Source of the DNA: Nitrosomonadales bacterium
Lineage (GTDB): Bacteria; Pseudomonadota; Gammaproteobacteria; Burkholderiales; Sulfuricellaceae
DNA length: 14,608 nucleotides
NCBI GenBank assembly: GCA_003104895.1
Contig: PQAG01000231.1
Span: 7,589-22,196 of the forward strand
Direction: 5' to 3'
Made by a program: the position numbers and the translations under genes. Below are positions 1 to 6,031 of the stretch, piece by piece (positions within the stretch are counted from its first letter, which is position 1; every line of letters begins with the position of its first letter). The notes below the pieces were generated by a model, which saw nothing but the letters and a program-made list of their open reading frames with translations, had not been told where the DNA came from and did not search any database.

Positions 1-60
1 GAAAAAGCCCTTGCTGGCCGCGGAGCGAATGCCATTGAGATTTGCAGATATAATGCGCAA
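1..60 (-). CDS. xthA: Exodeoxyribonuclease III, N-terminal fragment (runs off the left edge)
   Basis: The complement of the first 60 bases reads (M)RIISANLNGIRSAASKG followed by two Phe, the typical start of exonuclease III / AP endonuclease, a DNA base-excision repair enzyme. The Asn in SANLNGIR matches the conserved metal/active-site Asn near the N-terminus of this family. The start codon is TTG (60-58). It is supported by an AAGGG Shine-Dalgarno on the minus strand at 67-71, six bases upstream, and by the absence of an in-frame ATG close by. Only 20 codons are present, so the rest of the enzyme is unseen. The gene diverges from pyrE with a 26-bp gap, an xthA/pyrE pairing that I recall as common in Betaproteobacteria. 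Identity rests on a short but distinctive stretch. Confidence 0.8.
   Translation of the reverse strand, partial: MRIISANLNGIRSAASKGFF
49..54 (+). promoter_or_regulatory. Possible pyrE -10 box (TATAAT) inside xthA
   Basis: A perfect TATAAT lies 32 bases before the pyrE ATG, within the first codons of the divergent xthA. It would place transcription start near 61 and leave a short leader of about 26 nt. No recognisable -35 hexamer sits 15-19 bases upstream, so this is a weak prediction. Such a short leader leaves no room for the attenuator hairpin found ahead of pyrE in enterics. Confidence 0.25.
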
Positions 61-69
61 GATTAACCC

Positions 70-83
70 TTTATCTAGATAAA
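70..83. promoter_or_regulatory. Perfect 14-bp palindrome between xthA and pyrE
   Basis: TTTATCTAGATAAA is identical to its own reverse complement. It fills more than half of the 26-bp gap between the two divergent start codons, touching the xthA Shine-Dalgarno and ending three bases before the pyrE ATG. Its position suits an operator or a local RNA fold that affects both genes. No regulator can be named from the sequence. Confidence 0.4.
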
Positions 84-86
84 CCC

Positions 87-728
87 ATGACCGATTTCAG
101 ACAGGATTTCATCGACTTCGCCATCCAGCGCAAGGTGCTGTGCTTCGGCGAATTCAGGACCAAGGCGGGGCGGCTTTCGCCCTATTTCTTCAATGCCGGG
201 CTGTTCAACGACGGCGTGGCCCTGCAGAAACTCGGGCAATTTTACGCCAAAGCGATTCTCGCCGCCGGGCTGGATTTCGACATGCTGTTCGGCCCGGCCT
301 ACAAGGGTATTCCCCTGGCGGCGGCGGTGGCCATCGCCCTGGCCGGAGAGGGGCGCAACGTGCCCTACTGCTTCAACCGCAAGGAAGCCAAGGACCACGG
401 CGAGGGCGGCACATTGATCGGCGCCCCCCTGCAGGGTAGGGTGCTGATCGTCGACGATGTGATTTCCGCCGGCACCTCGGTGCGCGAGTCGGTGGACCTG
501 ATCCGCGCCCACGGCGCCCGTCCCTGCGGCGTGGCCATTGCGCTGGACCGCATGGAGCGCGGCACGGGAACGCTTTCCGCCGTGCAGGAAGTCAGCCAGA
601 GCTATGGCATCCCCGTTATCAGCATTGCCGATCTCGACAGCCTGACCGGCTATTTGCAGCACCATCCCGGGATGGCGCAGCATCAGGGAGCCGTGGCCGC
701 ATACCGCGCTCAATATGGCGTGAAATAA
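87..728 (+). CDS. pyrE: Orotate phosphoribosyltransferase
   Basis: Joins orotate to PRPP to give orotidine 5'-monophosphate, the fifth step of de novo pyrimidine synthesis, in the cytoplasm as a dimer. The 213 residues match the length of Escherichia coli PyrE. Family landmarks are the N-terminal segment with FGEF, KAGRLSPYFFNAG near residues 21-36 (substrate pocket), GPAYKGIPLA near residues 69-78, and the PRPP-binding signature VLIVDDVISAGTS at residues 119-131 with the acidic pair D123-D124. The ATG at 87 is chosen because the N-terminus (MTDFRQDFIDFAIQ) is the family's usual one. No clear Shine-Dalgarno precedes it. The next gene begins 14 bp after the stop and its ribosome site overlaps the pyrE stop codon, so the two are probably co-transcribed. 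Confidence 0.97.
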   Translation: MTDFRQDFIDFAIQRKVLCFGEFRTKAGRLSPYFFNAGLFNDGVALQKLGQFYAKAILAAGLDFDMLFGPAYKGIPLAAAVAIALAGEGRNVPYCFNRKEAKDHGEGGTLIGAPLQGRVLIVDDVISAGTSVRESVDLIRAHGARPCGVAIALDRMERGTGTLSAVQEVSQSYGIPVISIADLDSLTGYLQHHPGMAQHQGAVAAYRAQYGVK

Positions 729-742
729 GGAGACATAACCCA

Positions 743-1360
743 GTGAAGACCTTGATCATTCTCATTGCCGCGGCACTCGGCATCAGCGCGGCACAGGCCG
801 CCCCCCTGAAGAAATGCGTGGACGACAAGGGCCGCGTCTATTACGGCGACTCCATCCCGCCTGAAGTGGAGGCGAAATGCCGCTCTTCGAGCGAAATCTC
901 GTCCAGGGGCCTGGAAAAAAAGAAAACCACCTATCTGACGGATGAAGAAAGACAGGCCCAGGCTGACGAGGCCGCGAAGAAAAAGGAAGAGGAACAGAAA
1001 GCCATCGATCAGAAGCGCCGCGACCAGGCTTTGCTGCTCAGTTATTCCAATGAAAGCGAAATCGACCTGGCGCGTGACCGCAACCTGGTCGCCACCCAGG
1101 CGCAGATCGACGGCACCCAGTTGCGCATCAAGTCAGTGCAGGGCCGCCTGGACGGGCTGCGCAGGCAGAACGACGGCTATGTCAAAAGCAAAAAACCCGT
1201 CCCTGCCGACCTGAAGGCGGAAATTGCTACTGCCGAAGCGGAAATCACGAAACTTCAGGACAGCATGGCCAAGCACAGGCAGGAGCAGGAAGCCATCAAG
1301 GCCCGCTTCGAAGAAGACAAGAAGCGCTACCGGAAATTACGCGGCGGCAATTCCCAGTAG
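743..1360 (+). CDS. Exported DUF4124-like protein with a long coiled coil
   Basis: A 205-residue protein of unknown function. Residues 1-20 form a clear Sec signal peptide (MKTLIILIAAALGISAAQAA, likely cut after an Ala near 19-20). Residues 24-42 contain a Cys-Val-Asp-Asp-Lys-Gly-x-Val-Tyr-Tyr-x-Asp pattern typical of the DUF4124 domain, a small envelope domain, with two cysteines (C25, C46) that could form a disulphide. From about residue 69 to 200 the chain is rich in Glu, Lys, Gln and Ala with heptad character, predicting a long periplasmic coiled coil. The start is GTG, chosen because AAGGAGA lies 9 bases upstream and the signal peptide begins there. That ribosome site overlaps the pyrE stop codon, so translation is probably linked to pyrE. 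The gene converges on gatB. Export is well supported; the role is not known. Confidence 0.85.
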   Translation: MKTLIILIAAALGISAAQAAPLKKCVDDKGRVYYGDSIPPEVEAKCRSSSEISSRGLEKKKTTYLTDEERQAQADEAAKKKEEEQKAIDQKRRDQALLLSYSNESEIDLARDRNLVATQAQIDGTQLRIKSVQGRLDGLRRQNDGYVKSKKPVPADLKAEIATAEAEITKLQDSMAKHRQEQEAIKARFEEDKKRYRKLRGGNSQ

Positions 1361-1398
1361 GGGCCGGAAACCGGGGCAGACGGCCTGGTTCCTACCCC
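1360..1398. terminator. Imperfect hairpin between convergent genes
   Basis: GGGG (1360-1363) pairs with CCCC (1395-1398), GGAA (1366-1369) with TTCC (1389-1392), and CCGGG (1371-1375) with CCTGG (1384-1388, one G-U pair). There is a 2x2 internal mismatch and one bulged A. The hairpin spans the whole gap between the convergent genes and touches both stop codons. It could stop transcription from either side, but neither strand has the T-run of an intrinsic terminator, so the call is tentative. Confidence 0.3.
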
Positions 1399-2894
1399 GC
1401 GAGCTTCTGCTTCAGAAGCTCGTTCAGCTGCGCCGGGTTGGCCTTGCCCTTGCTGGCCTTCATCGCCTGGCCGACGAAAAAGCCGAACAGCTTGTCCTTG
1501 CCGGAGCGGTACTCGGCCACCTGAGCCGGATTGGCGGCAATGATCTCGTCGATGATCTTCTCGATCGCGCCGCTGTCGGAAACCTGCCTCAGGCCCCGGG
1601 CCTCGATGACGGCATCCGCCTCGCCCTCGCCGCTCCACATCGCGGAAAATACTTCCTTGGCGATCTTGCCGGAAATGGTGCTGTCCTGGATGCGCTTCAG
1701 CAGGCCGGCCAGCTGGCTGCTGGAGATGGGGCTGCCGGCGATGTCTTTCCCTTCCTTGTTGAGCGCGGCGGAAAGGTCACCCATGATCCAGTTGGCCGCC
1801 AGCTTGGCAGCGTTCCTGAGCTGCGAAGCATCCGCGTCCCCCTCGCCCGCTTGCGGGAGAGGGCTAGGGGAGAGGGGGCCGCCCAAGGCTTTGGCCGTCG
1901 CCTCGAAGTAATCCGCCAGCTCGCGCGATGAGGTCAGCACTCCGGCATCATAGGCGGGCAGGCTGTATTCGCTCATGAAGCGCTCGCGCTTGGCCTGCGG
2001 CAGTTCCGGCAGGGTACTGCGCACCTCCTCGATGTAGGCATCGCTGATCACCAGCGGCAGCAGGTCCGGGTCGGGGAAGTAGCGGTAGTCGTTGGCCTCT
2101 TCCTTGGAGCGCATGGAACGGGTCTCGTCGCGGTCCGGATCGTAGAGACGGGTTTCCTGCACCACCCGGCCGCCGTCCTCGATCAGTTCGATCTGGCGGC
2201 GGACCTCGTAGTCGATGGCCTTTTCCAGGAACTTGAAGGAGTTGAGATTCTTGATCTCGCAGCGCGTGCCCAGCTTTTCCGTGCCCTTGACGCGCACCGA
2301 GACATTGGCGTCGCAGCGGAACGAGCCTTCCTGCATGTTGCCGTCGCAGATGCCGATCCAGCGCACCAGGGAATGCAGCGCACGGGCGTAGGCCACCGCC
2401 TCGGCGCTGCTGCGCATGTCGGGCTCGGTGACGATCTCGATCAGCGGCGTGCCCGCGCGGTTGAGGTCGATGCCGGTCATGCCGTGGAAATCCTCGTGCA
2501 GCGATTTCCCTGCATCCTCTTCCATGTGGGCGCGGGTGATGCGGATGTCCTTTTCATAATCACCAAGCTGGATGCGCAGTGTCCCGCCTTCGGCCACGAT
2601 GGGCAGTTCGAGCTGGGTGGTCTGGTAGCCCTTGGGCAGATCCGGGTAGAAGTAATTCTTGCGCTCAAAAACCGACTTGCGGTTGATGCGCGCCCCGACC
2701 GCCAAACCGAATCTGACCGCCTTTTCCGCCGCCGCGCGGTTGAACACCGGCAGCACGCCCGGCAAGGCCAGATCCACGGCACAGGCCTGGGTGTTGGGCT
2801 CGGCGCCATAGGCGGTAGCCGCGCCGGAAAAAATCTTGGTAACGGTATTCAGCTGGGCATGCGTTTCCAGCCCGATCACGACTTCCCATTGCAT
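1392..2894 (-). CDS. gatB: Asp/Glu-tRNA amidotransferase subunit B, with an in-frame repeat insertion
   Basis: Binds mischarged Glu-tRNA(Gln) or Asp-tRNA(Asn), phosphorylates the carboxylate, and receives ammonia from GatA. The N-terminus MQWEVVIGLETHAQLNT and later blocks (ERKNYFYPDLPKGYQTTQ, GRVVQETRLYDPDRDET, DYRYFPDPDL) are hallmarks of GatB. The C-terminal part from about residue 362, with ISGKIAKEVF and NPAQLNELLKQKL, is the GatB/YqeY helical domain. The ATG at 2894 is preferred over an upstream alternative at 2945. AAGGAG (2902-2907) lies seven bases before it, and the extra 17 residues would be translated repeat. The protein is 500 residues against roughly 475-485 usual. The surplus is a Pro/Gly-rich stretch at residues 338-356 (GGPLSPSPLPQAGEG...), inserted just before the conserved AKLAANWIMG and encoded by a palindromic repeat. 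The reading frame is intact, so function is expected. Confidence 0.96.
   Translation of the reverse strand: MQWEVVIGLETHAQLNTVTKIFSGAATAYGAEPNTQACAVDLALPGVLPVFNRAAAEKAVRFGLAVGARINRKSVFERKNYFYPDLPKGYQTTQLELPIVAEGGTLRIQLGDYEKDIRITRAHMEEDAGKSLHEDFHGMTGIDLNRAGTPLIEIVTEPDMRSSAEAVAYARALHSLVRWIGICDGNMQEGSFRCDANVSVRVKGTEKLGTRCEIKNLNSFKFLEKAIDYEVRRQIELIEDGGRVVQETRLYDPDRDETRSMRSKEEANDYRYFPDPDLLPLVISDAYIEEVRSTLPELPQAKRERFMSEYSLPAYDAGVLTSSRELADYFEATAKALGGPLSPSPLPQAGEGDADASQLRNAAKLAANWIMGDLSAALNKEGKDIAGSPISSSQLAGLLKRIQDSTISGKIAKEVFSAMWSGEGEADAVIEARGLRQVSDSGAIEKIIDEIIAANPAQVAEYRSGKDKLFGFFVGQAMKASKGKANPAQLNELLKQKLAG
1839..1877 (-). repeat. Dispersed-type palindromic repeat translated within gatB
   Basis: On the coding strand this 39-base block runs CCCCTCTCCCC...CCCTCTCCCGC-AA-GCGGGCGAGGGG and encodes PLSPSPLPQAGEG. 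It carries an 11-bp hairpin with a two-base loop and one mismatch. The length is exactly 13 codons with no stop. It resembles the abundant CCCTCTCCC/GGGAGAGGG inverted repeats of many proteobacterial genomes, which show up in proteins as SPLPQAGEG-like peptides. Extremely high GC and absence from GatB relatives, as I recall the family, mark it as an insertion. Confidence 0.75.
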
Positions 2895-2910
2895 TCTGAA
2901 ACTCCTTGGG

Positions 2911-2980
2911 GAGCAGTGAGCAGTAAGCAGTGAGCCGAGAGCCACCGCTTACCGCTTACCGCTCACTGTTCACTATTCAC
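2911..2980. repeat. Heptad-repeat hairpin element A (gatA-gatB gap)
   Basis: Left arm 2911-2936 is a run of 7-nt units (GAGCAGT, GAGCAGT, AAGCAGT, GAGCC). Right arm 2945-2980 is another run (CGCTTAC, CGCTTAC, CGCTCAC, TGTTCAC, TATTCAC). The left arm reverse-complemented matches the right arm at 21 of 26 positions, most differences being transitions that would still allow G-U pairing in one RNA strand. The element fills the gap between gatA and gatB and reaches into gatA: the last codon and stop of gatA lie within it. It ends just short of the gatB ribosome-binding site, leaving that intact. Confidence 0.8.
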
Positions 2981-4430
2981 ACAGCGGCGGCAGCCGCAAA
3001 TGCCAATCCGTTGCCAGCTGGTACTGATGCGCGGCATTCAGCATTCTGGCTTCGGCAAAATAATTGCCCACGATCTGCAAGCCCACCGGCAGGCCGCCGT
3101 CGCCAAAACCGCAGGGCACGGACATGCCGGGCAGTCCGGCCAGGTTCACGGCGATGGTGTAAATGTCCGACAGGTACATGGAAACCGGATCGTCGCTCTT
3201 CTCGCCCAGCCTGAAGGCGGTGGTGGGCGAGGTCGGGCCCATGATCACGTCGCACTGTCTGAAAGCGGCCTCGAAATCCTGCGCGATCAGGCGGCGCAGC
3301 TTCTGCGCCTGGATGTAGTAGGCATCGTAGTAGCCGGCCGACAGCACGTAGGTGCCGATCATGATGCGCCGCTTGACCTCTGCGCCGAAACCCTGGGCGC
3401 GGGTTTTCTGGTACATGTCCGTCAGGTCGCCGTATTCCGGCGCGCGGTAGCCGTAGCGCACGCCGTCGTAGCGCGCCAGGTTGGACGAGGCTTCGGCCGG
3501 CGCCAGCACGTAATACACCGGAATCGACAGGCGGGTGTTGGGCAGGCTGATTTCGACCGTCTCGGCGCCGAGCCTGCGGTATTCGGCCAGCGCCGCTTCC
3601 ACCGCCCTGGCCACATCGGCAGACAGGCCCTCGGCGAAATACTCCCTGGGCAGGCCGATTCTGAGGCCCTGCAAAGGCTTGTCCAGATCGCGGCTGTAAT
3701 CTTCTTTTTCCCGTTCCAGGCTGGTGGAGTCGCGGCTGTCGAAGCCGGCCATCACATTCATCATCAGGGCGCAGTCCTCGGCGCTCCTGGCCATGGGGCC
3801 GGCCTGGTCGAGCGAGGAGGCGAAGGCGATCATGCCGTAGCGCGACACCGTGCCGTAAGTCGGCTTGAGGCCGGTGATGCCGTTCAGCGCCGCAGGCTGG
3901 CGGATGGAGCCGCCAGTATCCGTGCCGGTCGCCGCCGGGCACAGGCGCGCCGCCACCGCCGCAGCGGACCCGCCTGAGCTGCCGCCGGGCACCCGGTCCA
4001 CATCCCAGGGGTTCCGGACCTTGCCGAAGAAGGAGGTCTCGTTGCTCGACCCCATGGCAAACTCGTCCATGTTGGTCTTGCCCAGGTTCACCGCGCCGGC
4101 GCGGTTGAACTGCTCGATCACATGGGCGTCGTAGGGCGCGGAAAAGTTGGCCAGCATTTTCGAGCCGCAGGTGGAAAGCCAGTCCCGGGCGCAGAAAATG
4201 TCCTTCTGGGCGAACGGGATGCCGGTCAGCGCACCGGCCTTGCCCGCCGCGATGCGCTCGTCCGCTACGCGCGCCTGGGCCAGGCTTTTTTCCGCATCCA
4301 CGGTGATGAAAGCATTCAGCGAGGGATTCAGCGCGGCGATGCGATCCAGGAAGGTTTGCGTCAGCTCGACGCTGGAAATTTTCTTCGCGGCCAGCAGGCC
4401 GGATAATTCTTTTAATGATGCATTCAACAT
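2973..4430 (-). CDS. gatA: Asp/Glu-tRNA amidotransferase subunit A (amidase)
   Basis: Hydrolyses glutamine and passes the ammonia to GatB for transamidation of mischarged tRNA. Belongs to the amidase-signature family. The Ser-cisSer-Lys triad is visible as K76 (in FAQKDIF), S151 (in PGGSSGGSAA) and the nucleophile S175 (in DTGGSIRQPA), with spacings identical to the K79/S154/S178 triad of Staphylococcus aureus GatA. Length is 485 residues, normal for the family. The ATG at 4430 gives the standard N-terminus MLNASLKELSGLLAAKKISS. No purine-rich Shine-Dalgarno precedes it, because the region upstream is occupied by a heptad-repeat element (coding strand CTCCTCAC units). The C-terminus ends WHLRLPPLCE, with the final Cys-Glu and the TAG contributed by the downstream repeat element, a small likely alteration of the native tail. 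Confidence 0.97.
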   Translation of the reverse strand: MLNASLKELSGLLAAKKISSVELTQTFLDRIAALNPSLNAFITVDAEKSLAQARVADERIAAGKAGALTGIPFAQKDIFCARDWLSTCGSKMLANFSAPYDAHVIEQFNRAGAVNLGKTNMDEFAMGSSNETSFFGKVRNPWDVDRVPGGSSGGSAAAVAARLCPAATGTDTGGSIRQPAALNGITGLKPTYGTVSRYGMIAFASSLDQAGPMARSAEDCALMMNVMAGFDSRDSTSLEREKEDYSRDLDKPLQGLRIGLPREYFAEGLSADVARAVEAALAEYRRLGAETVEISLPNTRLSIPVYYVLAPAEASSNLARYDGVRYGYRAPEYGDLTDMYQKTRAQGFGAEVKRRIMIGTYVLSAGYYDAYYIQAQKLRRLIAQDFEAAFRQCDVIMGPTSPTTAFRLGEKSDDPVSMYLSDIYTIAVNLAGLPGMSVPCGFGDGGLPVGLQIVGNYFAEARMLNAAHQYQLATDWHLRLPPLCE

Positions 4431-4437
4431 TCGTTTT

Positions 4438-4515
4438 GTGAGGAGTGAGGGGTGAGGAGTGAGGGGTCAAACCGACCATCCCCACTCCTCACCCCTCACT
4501 CCTTGCTCCTCACTC
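4438..4515. repeat. Heptad-repeat hairpin element B (gatC-gatA gap)
   Basis: Left arm 4438-4466 consists of GTGAGGA and GTGAGGG units alternating. Right arm 4480-4515 consists of TCCTCAC, CCCTCAC and TCCTTGC units. Positions 4441-4460 and 4484-4503 are a perfect 20-bp inverted repeat around a 23-nt loop, the strongest hairpin in the window. The element spans the entire 79-bp gap between gatC and gatA. The gatC stop (TGA, 4512-4510) forms part of its terminal unit, and it ends seven bases before the gatA ATG. It may act on the polycistronic mRNA as an RNA-processing or partial-termination structure, but no T-run follows it. Confidence 0.85.
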
Positions 4516-4797
4516 AATAACCTTGGGAACCAGGTACAGCCCCGCTTCCACCTGCGGCGCAACCGCCTGGCAGGCTTCGCGGCGGTTGGCTTCGCTGACC
4601 GCGTCCTCGCGCAGGCGCAGCACCACGTCCTGGGCATGGGCCATGGGCTCGATGCCGCGGGTGTCCACCGCCTGCATTTCCTCCACCAGCCCCAGAATGC
4701 TGGAAAGCTGCGCAAGATAGGTCTCTGCCTCGCTTTCGCTGACCTCGATGCGGGCCAGATGGGCAATGCGTTTTACATCTTCCAGCGTCAATGACAT
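4510..4797 (-). CDS. gatC: Asp/Glu-tRNA amidotransferase subunit C
   Basis: Small scaffold subunit that wraps around GatA and GatB and stabilises the complex. The 95 residues beginning MSLTLEDVKRIAHLARIEVS and ending YLVPKVIE are the canonical first and last blocks of GatC, and the length is normal. The ATG at 4797 is preferred over an in-frame GTG three codons upstream. AGGGTG lies six bases before the ATG, and family members start here. It is the first gene of the minus-strand gatC-gatA-gatB operon and diverges from mreB across 94 bp. The TGA stop lies inside a heptad-repeat element, yet the C-terminus reads as native, so the element appears to begin right at the stop codon. Confidence 0.96.
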   Translation of the reverse strand: MSLTLEDVKRIAHLARIEVSESEAETYLAQLSSILGLVEEMQAVDTRGIEPMAHAQDVVLRLREDAVSEANRREACQAVAPQVEAGLYLVPKVIE

Positions 4798-4801
4798 AAA
4801 A

Positions 4802-4815
4802 TTCACCCTGGTGAA
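4802..4815. promoter_or_regulatory. Inverted repeat over the gatC ribosome-binding site
   Basis: TTCACC-CT-GGTGAA has 6-bp perfect arms around a two-base centre. It lies five bases upstream of the gatC start and includes its AGGGTG ribosome site. It could be an operator or an RNA fold that masks the site. No regulator is implied by the sequence itself. Confidence 0.3.
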
Positions 4816-4821
4816 ACTTAA

Positions 4822-4849
4822 TTAAACAAGCTTAATAGGTTATCATAAT
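4822..4849 (+). promoter_or_regulatory. Possible mreB promoter
   Basis: The 94-bp gap between gatC and mreB contains an AT-rich core (about 4817-4856), in strong contrast to the GC-rich surroundings. A CATAAT at 4844-4849 (one mismatch to the -10 consensus) follows TTAAAC at 4822-4827 by 16 bases. The -35 match is poor. The gatC promoter must also lie in this AT-rich block or just beyond it. A promoter here is likely on context, but the exact boxes are uncertain. Confidence 0.3.
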
Positions 4850-4891
4850 TCATTTTACCGAAGCACCTCTTAAAGACCCGAGACACACAGT

Positions 4892-5935
4892 ATGTTTGGA
4901 TTCCTACGCGGCTATTTTTCCACTGATCTGGCGATCGACCTGGGTACTGCCAACACCCTGATTTACGTGCGCGGCAAAGGCATCGTGCTGGACGAGCCCT
5001 CCGTGGTGGCGATCCGCCAGGAAGGCGGCCCGAGCGGCAAGAAAACCATCCAGGCGGTCGGCGCCGAGGCCAAGCTGATGATCGGCCGCACTCCCGGCTC
5101 CATCACCGCCATCCGCCCGATGAAAGACGGCGTGATCGCCGACTTCACCATCACCGAGCAGATGCTGAAATACTTCATCAAGAAAATTCACGATTCGCGC
5201 ATGCTCTCCCCCAGCCCGCGCATCATCATCTGCGTGCCCTGCGGCTCGACCCAGGTGGAACGCCGCGCCATCCGCGAATCCGCGATCGGCGCAGGGGCGC
5301 GCCAGGTATTCCTGATCGAGGAGCCGATGGCGGCTGCGATCGGCGCCGACCTGCCGGTGGCCGACGCCACCGGCTCCATGGTGGTGGACATCGGCGGCGG
5401 CACCACCGAGGTGGGCGTGATCTCGCTGGGCGGCGTGGTTTACGCATCTTCGGTGCGCGTTGGCGGCGACAAGTTCGACGAAGCCATCATCAACTACATC
5501 CGCCGCAACTACGGCATGCTGATCGGCGACGCCACCGCGGAAATGATCAAGAAGCAGATCGGTTCCGCCTTCCCGGCCTCCGAAGTGCGCGAGATGGAAG
5601 TCAAGGGCCGCAATCTGGCGGAAGGCATCCCGCGCAGCTTCACCATTTCCAGCAACGAAGTGCTGGAAGCGCTCACCGATCCGCTCAATGCCATCGTCAG
5701 CGCGGTCAAGCAGGCACTGGAACAGACCCCCCCGGAGCTGGGCGCGGACATTGCCGAAAAGGGCATGGTGCTGACCGGCGGCGGCGCGCTGCTGCGCGAC
5801 CTCGACCGCCTGCTGATGGAAGAAACCGGCCTGCCGGTGGTGGTCGCTGAAGATCCGCTGACCTGCGTGGTGCGCGGTTCCGGGCGTGCGCTGGAAGAAA
5901 TGGACAAGCTCGGCACCGTGTTCACGAATGATTGA
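4892..5935 (+). CDS. mreB: Rod shape-determining protein MreB (bacterial actin)
   Basis: Forms ATP-dependent antiparallel filaments under the inner membrane that orient the elongasome and give a rod-shaped cell. The 347 residues match the family length. Actin-fold motifs are all present: phosphate-1 IDLGTANT at residues 15-22, phosphate-2 VVDIGGGTTEVGVISLGG starting at residue 164 with D166, and the adenosine motif LTGGGALLRDLDRLL near the C-terminus. The N-terminal MFGFLRGYFS is the usual amphipathic membrane-binding start, which fixes the ATG at 4892. Only a poor purine stretch lies upstream. It is the first gene of mreB-mreC-mreD-mrdA-rodA. A repeat element separates it from mreC by 96 bp, unlike the tight spacing of the other genes in the operon. 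Confidence 0.98.
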   Translation: MFGFLRGYFSTDLAIDLGTANTLIYVRGKGIVLDEPSVVAIRQEGGPSGKKTIQAVGAEAKLMIGRTPGSITAIRPMKDGVIADFTITEQMLKYFIKKIHDSRMLSPSPRIIICVPCGSTQVERRAIRESAIGAGARQVFLIEEPMAAAIGADLPVADATGSMVVDIGGGTTEVGVISLGGVVYASSVRVGGDKFDEAIINYIRRNYGMLIGDATAEMIKKQIGSAFPASEVREMEVKGRNLAEGIPRSFTISSNEVLEALTDPLNAIVSAVKQALEQTPPELGADIAEKGMVLTGGGALLRDLDRLLMEETGLPVVVAEDPLTCVVRGSGRALEEMDKLGTVFTND

Positions 5936-5944
5936 AAATAGTTC

Positions 5945-6026
5945 TCAGCCATCAGCTGTCAGCAATCAGTAAGGTCCGTGGCACGATCCATGGCATTACT
6001 GAAAACTGATGGCTGATCACTGACAA
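5945..6026. repeat. Heptad-repeat hairpin element C (mreB-mreC gap)
   Basis: Left arm 5945-5972 is TCAGCCA, TCAGCTG, TCAGCAA, TCAGTAA. Right arm 5997-6026 is TTACTGA, AAACTGA, TGGCTGA, TCACTGA, CA. Each right-arm unit ends in CTGA, the reverse complement of the TCAG that begins each left-arm unit, so the arms are inverted copies of one heptad theme (NNRCTGA). The 24-nt centre holds a further quasi-palindrome around CGTGGCACG. The element begins nine bases after the mreB stop and ends five bases before the mreC ATG, so it fills nearly the whole gap. Confidence 0.85.
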
Positions 6027-6031
6027 CTTCA

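Noticed and set aside
1224..1931. A plus-strand open frame running from the DUF4124-like gene into gatB antisense
   Set aside because: It overlaps two well-supported genes in the wrong frame and strand and shows no family features.
2895..2945. Upstream start for gatB adding 17 residues
   Set aside because: The added peptide is translated repeat sequence, while the ATG at 2894 has an AAGGAG site and the conserved MQWEVVIGLETH start.
2911..2980. CRISPR array interpretation of the repeated intergenic units
   Set aside because: The units are 7 nt, directly abutting, without spacers, and no cas gene is present.
2977..4485. A 502-codon minus-strand open frame in another frame over gatA
   Set aside because: The real gatA frame carries the Ser-Ser-Lys triad. 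This one is Arg/Gly/Pro-rich shadow and its start lies in the repeat element.
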